Below are positions 49,927 through 58,900 of a DNA stretch of 64,000 nucleotides, piece after piece (within the stretch, counting starts at the first letter, position 1; every line of letters begins with the position of its first letter). This stretch comes from Limnobaculum eriocheiris (GTDB lineage: Bacteria; Pseudomonadota; Gammaproteobacteria; Enterobacterales; Enterobacteriaceae), in NCBI RefSeq assembly GCF_021010575.1, contig NZ_JAJNAG010000007.1, positions 52,936 to 116,935 on the forward strand. The letters are read 5' to 3'. Under the pieces are notes generated by a model. It was not told the origin of the DNA. It worked only from the letters and a program-made list of their open reading frames with translations, and made no database searches. The position numbers and the translations under genes are program-made.

Positions 49927-50451
49927 TCACAAATTAAGCTGTTGTAGCTTTGTTTTTTGAACGTCCCATGCAGATCTTATGTTATTAATATCTGGTTTAA
50001 ATCGGGACATATGCCTGATTCCGACAACGGGTACATGCAAATCACCAATTTTGGCGATAAAGCTATAGGTGGTTTTGTAACGTGATGAGTCCTGTTGATA
50101 AAAAGTTTCTTCCAGACCGAAAGTATCAAGGAAGATCTTTGCGGCTGAGGGTGAAGTATTTCCATTGCTGTAAGCAATAATCAGCTCTGGTTGAGACAAC
50201 GGAATGGTGACTTCAGCGAAGAACTCCATTGAACACTTAATGAGTTCTTTTATATTGTTAAAACCTTTCTTTTTAAGTGCTGCGTTAATTGAACTGGCAT
50301 CGGCTGAACAGAGTAGTAGGGCGTTTGTATAAATGGTTTCTTCTCTATTAAAGCCTAATTTTTTAGTCGTACAGACTAATCGTTTAGCTAATGTCACTGG
50401 GCTCCAACCGCTCAGCTCAGTGAAATTTAAAGCCTTAACGCAAAGATACAA
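49927..50451 (-). CDS. Hypothetical protein, possibly 5'-truncated
   Basis: A soluble protein of up to 174 residues (TNALLLCSADASSINAAL, IKELIKCSMEFFAEVTIP, QPELIIAYSNGNTSPSAAKI, VPVVGIRHMSRFKP). The shape, with a strand ending in an AYSNG loop and a late GIRHMSR, recalls uracil-DNA-glycosylase-like folds, but this is a weak impression. The only start at the 5' end is a TTG at 50451 without a ribosome site. The frame stays open further upstream without an ATG, so the true N-terminus may be lost. It is divergent from cdiB. AT-rich. Confidence 0.45.
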   Translation of the reverse strand: MYLCVKALNFTELSGWSPVTLAKRLVCTTKKLGFNREETIYTNALLLCSADASSINAALKKKGFNNIKELIKCSMEFFAEVTIPLSQPELIIAYSNGNTSPSAAKIFLDTFGLEETFYQQDSSRYKTTYSFIAKIGDLHVPVVGIRHMSRFKPDINNIRSAWDVQKTKLQQLNL

Positions 50452-50565
50452 AAACTGGTATTTTTGACAGGTAGAGAGACTGTGGTTACATCTTGTATAA
50501 TTGAACAGTTTATAAGTAAAAAAATCATAACAATAACCAACTGTAACTATCCAGCTGTAATATTG

Positions 50566-50597
50566 TAATAAATGAAGTTATCTAACTTCATTTATTA
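50566..50597. promoter_or_regulatory. Perfect palindrome just upstream of cdiB
   Basis: A 15-bp arm (TAATAAATGAAGTTA at 50566-50580) is followed by TC and its exact complement (50583-50597). The two-base spacer is too short for a normal RNA loop, which favours a protein-binding operator in the cdi promoter. A terminator for upstream transcripts is the alternative. Confidence 0.5.
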
Positions 50598-50636
50598 TTT
50601 GGCTTCTCATAACGGATAAATTACCACGGATAAGGT

Positions 50637-52361
50637 ATGCCTTTTAAAACCAATCTCAGTTTCGCTCATCGGAAACGAATTTTTCTGCGTGTCTGGGGGC
50701 CAGCGGCGCTACTGCCATTTGCCTTTTATGCCCATTCAGCGCCTGAGTTGAACAGCATTAATAACCAGCAAATCATCAATCAGCAAGAGCGTCAAAAGGC
50801 GCTGGAAGAACAGCTTGCGCCAGAGCAGCCTGATGTGCGTATAAAACTGCCTGCCGGTAGCTCAGCGATTGCCCAATTCCCACAGGAAGCGAACTGCATC
50901 ACCATCAATCAGGTGACGTTAAGCGGCAGCGACTACTTAACTAACTGGTTGCTGCTACAGCGGGTAGCCGATCAGGCCAAAGGGCAATGTATCGGTGGCA
51001 ACGGCATCAATTTGCTGATGAGTGCCATTCAAAATCGGTTAGTGGATCGTGGCTATATCACCAGTCGGGTATTAGCGCCACCGCAGGATGTGAACAGCGG
51101 TGAGTTGAAACTGCAAATACTGGAAGGTAAAGTCAGTCATATTCTGTTTACCCCTGAAAGCGGCGGCTATATTCAGTCGTTTAATACCCTACCGGTATCT
51201 GAAGGGGATTTACTCAACCTGCGGGATATTGAACAGGGAATAGAGAACCTGCGACGGGTTCCCACTGCGCAGGCGGATGTCAATATGCTGCCGGGCGCCG
51301 AGCCGGGAGAAACCGATTTAGCCATCAGTTGGAAACAGGATCGCCACTGGCGGCTGGGCGCATCACTGGACGATTCCGGCACCACCAGTACCGGTCGCTA
51401 TCAGGGGGGATTGACGCTGTATGTGGATAACCCACTTTCCCTTAGCGATACTTTCTATATTTCCGGCGGTCATGACCTGCAATGGAAGAATGATCGGGGT
51501 AGCCATAACTATACCGCTCACTATTCCGTGCCTTATGGCTACTGGGGATTCAATGTCACTACCAGTGCTTACAGCTACAACCAAAAAGTAGCGGGCCTGA
51601 TTGAGAATTACGACTACAGCGGTGACAGCAATAACCTGACCTTTGGACTGAGTCGTTTGCTGCATCGCGATGCCTCACAAAAAACTACTCTGACTTACGA
51701 TGTGCTGCTGAAATCGACCCGTAACTATATTAATGATACGGAAGTAGAGGTTCAGCGCCGCAATACTTCAGCCTGGCGTCTGGGTTTACAGCATCGCCAC
51801 TATATTTACGCCGCCACTCTGGATGCCGGAATAAGCTATCAGCAGGGTACCCGCTGGTTTGGTGCCCAGCCTGCACCGGAAGAGTATACCGGTCTGGCAA
51901 CGGCCCTGAGTAAAATAGCTCAGATTTCCGCCAATCTGGACGTGCCTTTCAGCCTGTTTGAACAGAAATTCAGCTTTCGCAGCCAGTACCAGCGCCAGCT
52001 TCCTTCATCCACCAGCCTGACTTCACAGGACCGCTTCTCCATTGGCGGCCGCTATACGGTGAGAGGTTATGACGGTGAACTGAGCCTGTCAGCGGATCGG
52101 GGTTGGTTCACCCGCAATGAACTGGCATGGCAAACGCCGCTACCGTCTCAGGAGCTCTATGTCGGGTTGGACTACGGCGAAGTGGGTGGTCGGGGTAGTG
52201 AGTACCTGCTGGGGAAACATCTGGCGGGTGCAGTTCTGGGATTAAGAGGTTATGCCTACAATACCAGCTATGACCTGTTTGCCGGTATTCCTACCTCAAA
52301 ACCGGATGGCTTTAAAACCGATCCGGTAACGTTAGGCTTTAACCTGAACTGGCAGTATTAA
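50637..52361 (+). CDS. cdiB: Two-partner secretion outer-membrane transporter CdiB
   Basis: A 574-residue Omp85-superfamily protein of the ShlB/FhaC/CdiB type that exports CdiA. It has a signal peptide cut after AFYAHSA, a linker with [11 protein letters not shown], two POTRA domains ([50 protein letters not shown]) and a 16-strand barrel from about residue 220. The L6 loop motif YTVRGYDGE near residue 475 and the final strand LGFNLNWQY are the family marks. It starts the cdiB-cdiC-cdiA-cdiI operon, with 11 bases between it and the acyltransferase gene. Confidence 0.92.
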   Translation: MPFKTNLSFAHRKRIFLRVWGPAALLPFAFYAHSAPELNSINNQQIINQQERQKALEEQLAPEQPDVRIKLPAGSSAIAQFPQEANCITINQVTLSGSDYLTNWLLLQRVADQAKGQCIGGNGINLLMSAIQNRLVDRGYITSRVLAPPQDVNSGELKLQILEGKVSHILFTPESGGYIQSFNTLPVSEGDLLNLRDIEQGIENLRRVPTAQADVNMLPGAEPGETDLAISWKQDRHWRLGASLDDSGTTSTGRYQGGLTLYVDNPLSLSDTFYISGGHDLQWKNDRGSHNYTAHYSVPYGYWGFNVTTSAYSYNQKVAGLIENYDYSGDSNNLTFGLSRLLHRDASQKTTLTYDVLLKSTRNYINDTEVEVQRRNTSAWRLGLQHRHYIYAATLDAGISYQQGTRWFGAQPAPEEYTGLATALSKIAQISANLDVPFSLFEQKFSFRSQYQRQLPSSTSLTSQDRFSIGGRYTVRGYDGELSLSADRGWFTRNELAWQTPLPSQELYVGLDYGEVGGRGSEYLLGKHLAGAVLGLRGYAYNTSYDLFAGIPTSKPDGFKTDPVTLGFNLNWQY

Positions 52362-52372
52362 GGCGGCGCGAG

Positions 52373-52921
52373 ATGAAATACGGAAACTTTCATATCACCG
52401 CCCCGTTGATGCTGGGTGGTGAGATAAACGAAGCGGAGGTTCTGGGGGCATCGGTCTGGTTATGGATGCACTCCCCGCAGCACAATACCGCCTCATTGAA
52501 TACGCTACCGACCCTGTTGCTGCCCATTATTAAAAACCAGCAGTTTGTTTTAGTCAGTGAAGGTAATCAGCCTGTGTTTTTTCTGTCATGGGCGTGGATG
52601 AATGAGCAGGCTGAATGCCGCTACTTTACTGAAGATGCCTTAATGTTCCGGGAAGAGGACTGGACCAGTGGTGAACGTTTATGGATCCACGACTGGATAG
52701 CGCCATTTGGCCATTCGATAGCGATGAAGCGAATTGTCACCGACATTATTTTCCCTGAACACTTTGGCCGCATGATTTATCACAAAACCAAAAATTATCA
52801 GACCAAAACCTGGTATGGCAAGAATACCCGACGACAGGAACGAGAACAGTGGTACAGGGAGCATCCGGTTATTAAAGACGAGATGGCACTGGCTCTGTTA
52901 GCTCAAAAGTTAAATCAGTAA
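52373..52921 (+). CDS. cdiC: Toxin-activating lysine acyltransferase (CdiC, HlyC-like)
   Basis: A 182-residue cytosolic enzyme of the HlyC family, which moves a fatty acyl chain from acyl carrier protein to Lys residues of a protoxin. The catalytic pair is conserved: His37 in LWMHSPQHNTA (equivalent to HlyC His23) and Asp107 in RLWIHDWIAPFGH (equivalent to HlyC Asp92). The VFFLSWAWMNEQAE and REEDWTSGERLW blocks are also typical. It lies between cdiB and cdiA, so its substrate is most likely CdiA. Such genes are found in a subset of CDI loci and called cdiC. Whether CdiA here is acylated is untested. Confidence 0.88.
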   Translation: MKYGNFHITAPLMLGGEINEAEVLGASVWLWMHSPQHNTASLNTLPTLLLPIIKNQQFVLVSEGNQPVFFLSWAWMNEQAECRYFTEDALMFREEDWTSGERLWIHDWIAPFGHSIAMKRIVTDIIFPEHFGRMIYHKTKNYQTKTWYGKNTRRQEREQWYREHPVIKDEMALALLAQKLNQ

Positions 52922-52977
52922 CCCTGTCTCTGGCAGATGTGAATAACTAAAAAAAGAACAGTAAAAGGATTTCACTC

Positions 52978-55900
52978 ATGAACAAGAATTTATACCGGGT
53001 TATTTTTAACCGGGCCCGTGGTCAGTTAATGGTGGTGCCGGAGATTGCCGGTGCACATTCTGCTGGAGGAAGTACCCGAGCTTCATCCGGAGCCGGACAT
53101 ACCTTAAGCCAGCTGATTGCTGGCCTTAATCCCCTGACGTTGTTGACCAGTATGGCGTTGGGGTTATTGGCTATCAGCCTGCCGGTACAGGCGGATATCG
53201 TGGCAGACCACAGCGCACCGGGCAACCAGCAGCCAACGGTTATCAGCAGTGCTAATGGCACGCCGCAGGTGAATATCCAGACACCGAGCGCCGCAGGCGT
53301 ATCGCGCAATACCTACAGCCAGTTTGATGTGGATAACCGTGGTGCCATTCTTAATAACTCAGCCGCACCGGTACAAACTCAACTGGGGGGTTATGTTGAC
53401 GGCAACCCGCAGGTTATACGCGGCGGGGCTAAAATCATTCTTAATGAAGTTAATTCCCGTAATCCGAGTCAGCTAAACGGCTATGTGGAAGTGGCCGGGC
53501 AGAAAGCTCAAGTGGTCATCGCCAACCCATCGGGTATTACCTGTGATGGCTGTGGTTTTATTAACGCCAATCGCGCCACCCTGACGACCGGCACGCCAAA
53601 TCTGGTGAATGGTCAACTGGAGGGCTACAACGTCCAGCAGGGCAATGTGACCATTCAGGGCAAAGGAATGGACAGTAGTCAGCAGAGCTATACCGATATT
53701 ATCGCCCAGTCAGTGAATGTGAATGCCGGAGTGTGGGCCAATGAGCTTAATGTGGTTACAGGCAAGAACAAGGTCAGCGTCGATGCCAGCCAGATTGAAA
53801 AGCAGGGTAGTAATGATGCAGCCAGCCCGCAGTTTTCGGTGGATGTGGCGGCACTGGGTGGCATGTACGCCAATACTATTCGCATGGTGGGAACAGAAAA
53901 CGGTGTAGGTGTTCGCAATGCCGGACATATTGGTACGCAGGCCGGTTCGGTAGTGCTGACCGCCGATGGCCGTATCGAAAATAGCGGTACGATAAGCAGC
54001 GGACAAAACCTGACGATGACCACTCAGCAAGGGCTGACCAACAGCGGTACGCTGTTTGGTAAAAATCAGGTTCAGCTCAGCGCTCAGGGAGATATGGTTA
54101 ACACCGGCTCCGGGCAAATAGGGGCCAACGGGCAACTTGATGTTACCACTCAGGGCAACCTGACCAACCAGGGTGTGATGGCGGCAGACGGTAACACCAC
54201 GGTGAGCAGTCGTCGTAAACTGAATAACGGCGGTACGCTCTCTTCCGGTCAGTCACTTCAGGTATCGGCCAGCAGTATTGATAACAGCGGTACTTTGCAG
54301 GGCAAAGGGCGCACAACCATCAGCACACCGGGATATATCAATCAGACTGCCAGCGGAAAAATTAGCAGCGGCGGCTTTTTAAGTATCGATAGCGGCGACT
54401 GGATGACCAGTTACGGCAGCATTTATTCCGCAGACGCTGCTTCCCTTGGTATTCAAAATGCGCTGTTAAACGGTGGAACTATTGATACCGGACTGGGACT
54501 GACCCTGTCCGCCAGCCATATCAATAACAGCGGGGCGATTTACGCCGGTGGCGATATACAGGCACAAAGTCGCAGTAGCCTGCTCAATAGTGGAACTCTG
54601 GGCGCTGACCGGGATATCACCCTGAATGCGGCGGGTGAGTTCTCCAGTAACAATACGATTTATGCCAAAGGCAATGCCAGCTTAACCGCGGGTAGCACAG
54701 TCAGTAATAACGGCACACTGGCAGCAGACGGTTTTCTGACGCTGACTACGCCGGGTGCGTTGTACAACAACGGCACGATGTACAGTAAAGGTAATCTGTC
54801 ATTAACCGCAGACCAGTCGGTGAGCAGCTATGGCTCTATCGGTGCCGACGGTGAACTGAATCTGAATACTCACGGGGCGCTGTTTAATAATCAGATGCTG
54901 TACGGTAAAGGTCAGACAATCCTTAATACCGGTGGTGATGTCACCAACCATGGCGTGATAGGTTCTGACAGCCGTTTGTCTCTGACTACTCCGGGCTGGC
55001 TACTCAATACCGGCACTCTGTACAGCGGTGGAGCGATGGCGCTAGCCGCCAGCGGCCAGGTCACCAATAGCGGTACCATCAATAGCAGCAGCGATTTATC
55101 CCTGACTACCCAAAATGCGCTGTATAACGGCAATACGATTTATGCCAAAGGTCATGCCTCCCTTAATGTTGCCGGGGCAATGACCAATGACGGCACACTG
55201 GGCGCTGACCGTAACCTGACGCTTAGCGCCGGTGGCGATATCCTTAATAACGGTACGTTGTACAGTCAGGGCATGGGGAAATACCTTACCTATGGCAACT
55301 TTACCAACAACCGCCTGCTGCGCAGCGAAGATACCCTGTCAGTGGATGCCAGCGGAAATATTCTCAATGAAGCGGATATCTATGCCTTTGCCGGGCTTGA
55401 TTTCAGTGCAGGACAGCGCATTGATAATCATGCCCAGCTTTACAGCGGTGGATCACTTAACCTGCATGCCATCGGAGATATCAGCAATACCTCAACGCTG
55501 GCAGCGCTAAACGATATTGTCCTTTCCACCCATTATTTCAGCAACGGCAGCAATGCCCTGTTGGCAGCTGGCGTACAAAGCAGTGGTCAACTGGCCAATG
55601 CCGGAGATATCACCCTCCTCAGTACACAGTCTGTGGATTTACAGGGACAAACGCTGGCTTCCGGCGCCCTGAATGTGGATGCTGGCGGCATTAATCTGGC
55701 TGATGGTCTGGTGAGTGCCGGGGCGGCGAATTTGCAGGGGCATAGCGGTGAGATAAACACCGATCGTGCCCAGCTTTACATTAACAATGCCTTCAATGCA
55801 CAAACCACCGGTCACTGGAGCAACCTTGGCGGTCAGCTGTACGCCGGTGAACTGCATCTTAATGCCGGATCGCTGACCAACGATGCGGCAGGGGTTATTA

Positions 55901-58900
55901 GTGCCCAATCCACCAACCTCACGTTGAATGGGCTTTTAAGCAACAGAGGGCTGATTGACGGGCTGTTGACCCGTTTACAGGCCAGTCAAATTGATAACTA
56001 CGGCACCGGTCGTATTTACGGAACCTGGCTGGGCTTACAGGCCGATGTGATTAATAACCGGGAAGAGGACGGCACCGCCGCCACCATCGCCGGGCGTGAA
56101 ACGCTGGATATGGGGGTGGGTACCTTAAACAACTACACCCATTCGCTGATATTCAGCGGTGGCAATATGTCCATCGGTCGATTACTGGATGAGAACGGCA
56201 ATGCTACCGGTATGGGCGGCGTGTTGAATAACCACAGTGCGACGATTGAAGCGCTGGGGGATTTACGGCTGTCGATGGGGCAGGTGAATAACGTTAATGA
56301 TAACTTCAAAACCGAAGTTCAGCGTATTTCTACCGAGAGCATCTATCAATACCGGGTCGAGGGAGGTGTAAATTACTACCGTCCTGATGAGGTTTCTTTT
56401 TATAAAGATGAAATCCCCCACATCATTACACCGGAAAATGCCAAAGGTAAAGATACCTATTACTCCTATGACTATATCCGCACTATCGATGAAACGGTGA
56501 TTACGGAAACCGACCCGGCTAAAATTTTAGCGGGTGGGAACCTGTTGATTACCGCAGATACCGTAACTAATGATAAAAGTCAGATAGTAGCGGGTAATGT
56601 TCTGAATATTGAGGCGAATACGCTGAATAATATAGAGGTTATTGGAGAGCGCTTTATTAATGATGTGGGTACAGAGATAAAGTATTCCCGCAAGAAAGAA
56701 AAAGGCACTGATTCTCAAAAAACGAGCGAGTCGGATTATGAGCCGCCAACGCAAATTCAGTCGATTACCCTCAAACCGTCTGAAACGCTCAGTTATGTTC
56801 AACCAGAAGGTAGCGGGGTACTGATTAATGCTCGTCAGGAGGGTAACGCACCGAGTAGCGCTATCAATGGTATCAATATTGAACGGGTGAATATTCAGGT
56901 GGCTGGTGTGGATGGCATGCAGGATGTCAGCGTGGTGACGCGCCCACCGAGCCTGAACCTGACATTACCCAACGCCAGCCTGTATAAAATTAATCCGGTA
57001 GTCGGTGGTCGTTATTTAATCGAAACCGATCCGAAATTCACCCAATATAAAACCTGGCTGGGTTCGGACTATATGTACAGCCGCTTACAGGCCGACCCAA
57101 ATAATGTGCATAAGCGCCTGGGCGATGGCTACTATGAGCAGACGCTGATTCGCGAACAGGTGATTAACCTGACGGGTATGCGTTTTTTAAATGGCTACGC
57201 CAATGATGAAGAGCAATATATGGCGCTGATGAACAGCGGCGTTGAATTTGCTCAGAAATATCACCTGTCATTAGGTGTTGCCCTGACGCCAGAGCAAATG
57301 GCTAACCTGACCTCCGATATTGTCTGGCTGGTTAGCCGCGATGTGACGCTGCCGGATGGCTCCGTTCAGACGGTTCTGGTGCCGCAAGTGTATGCCATGG
57401 TCAGGCCGCAGGATATTGACGGCAGCGGTGCTTTATTGTCCGGAAAACAGGTAAATCTACAACTGACCAGCGATTTAGTGAATCAGGGCAGAATTCTGGC
57501 CGGCGATAAGCTGAACGTGCTGGCGCAGAATATTCAGAATATGGGCGGTAGCATCAGCGGTAATAACGTGGCGCTGCTGGCCAATAATGATATCAATAAT
57601 ATCGGCGGTCTGATGCAAGGCAATGACCGCCTGAGGCTTCAGGCCGGTAATGATATCAACCTGCTGACCACCACCCGTAGTAACGTCAGTGGGACGATAA
57701 TTAATCAGGTTGCCGGTGCGGTAGTACACAATGATGGCGGTCTTCTGACCATGAAGGCCGGTAATGATATTAATCTGACCGCGGCTCAGGTGATTAATAA
57801 CGGTCAGGACGGACAAACGGTTATCAGTGCCGGACATGACCTGAATCTCAATACGGTTAACGTATCTGACAGCCGCAGTGCCCGGTTTGATGGTGATAAC
57901 GACTATACCCTCACCCATGCTCAGGATGTTGGTACTCAGATTTCCGCAGCAGGAAACGTCACCCTTTTGGCCGATAACGATATCGTGGCAAAAGCGGCTA
58001 ACGTTGAAGCCGGAGGACATCTTCAGGTCAGTGCCGGACATGACATTCAGATTTTAGCCGGTGAGTCTACCGTGAGTCTGGATGAAAAAACCAAGATCAG
58101 CGGTACCAGCGGCAGCGGTATGGCGAAAGTGACAGAGGTGAGGGAGATTACCCTCAACCATCACAACGCAGAGTCCAGTAGCCTGAGTGGTGATTCCGTC
58201 AGTCTGAAAGCGGGAAATGACCTGCTGGTATCCGGTAGCCAGGTGGTTGGTACCCATGATGTGGCTCTGGCGGCAGGGAATAATCTGACGGTGACGGCTG
58301 CTCAGGAAACCGAAGACGACCGGTATTTCAGTCAGAAAACCAAGTCTGGCGTTATGGGCTCTGGCGGGATCGGCGTTACGGTAGGGACTATTGATGAAAA
58401 ATCCACTCAGACCACTCATCGGACTAGTCATCTCGGCAGCACCGTCGGCAGTACTGAGGGCAGCGTATCGTTAGTTGCCGGTAATGACTTATCCATCAAA
58501 GGCTCTGACGTTATTGCCCAACAGGATATCAGCCTGACGGGTAAAAACGTGACCGTTGAGTCAGTGGAAAACCAGACCAGCATTCATGACAAATATGAGC
58601 GTACCCAATCAGGTATGACAGTTGCGTTATCCGGCGCAGCCGGTAGCGCCCTGAATGCAGCGGTAACCGAAGCCAAACAGGCGCAGGACACTCAGGACAG
58701 TAAAATCAAAGCGCTACAGGAAATCAAAGCGGCGTTGTCGGCGGTACAAGCTGTGCAGGCCGGTATGATGGACTTGCCTGACAGCAGTGAAGGGTTTGTG
58801 GGTATCAGTATTTCCGGCGGTACTCAGCATACCGAGTCCACCACCGATACCAAAATTCGGGCGGCTCAGGGTTCTACCATTGCGGCAGGGAATAATCTGT

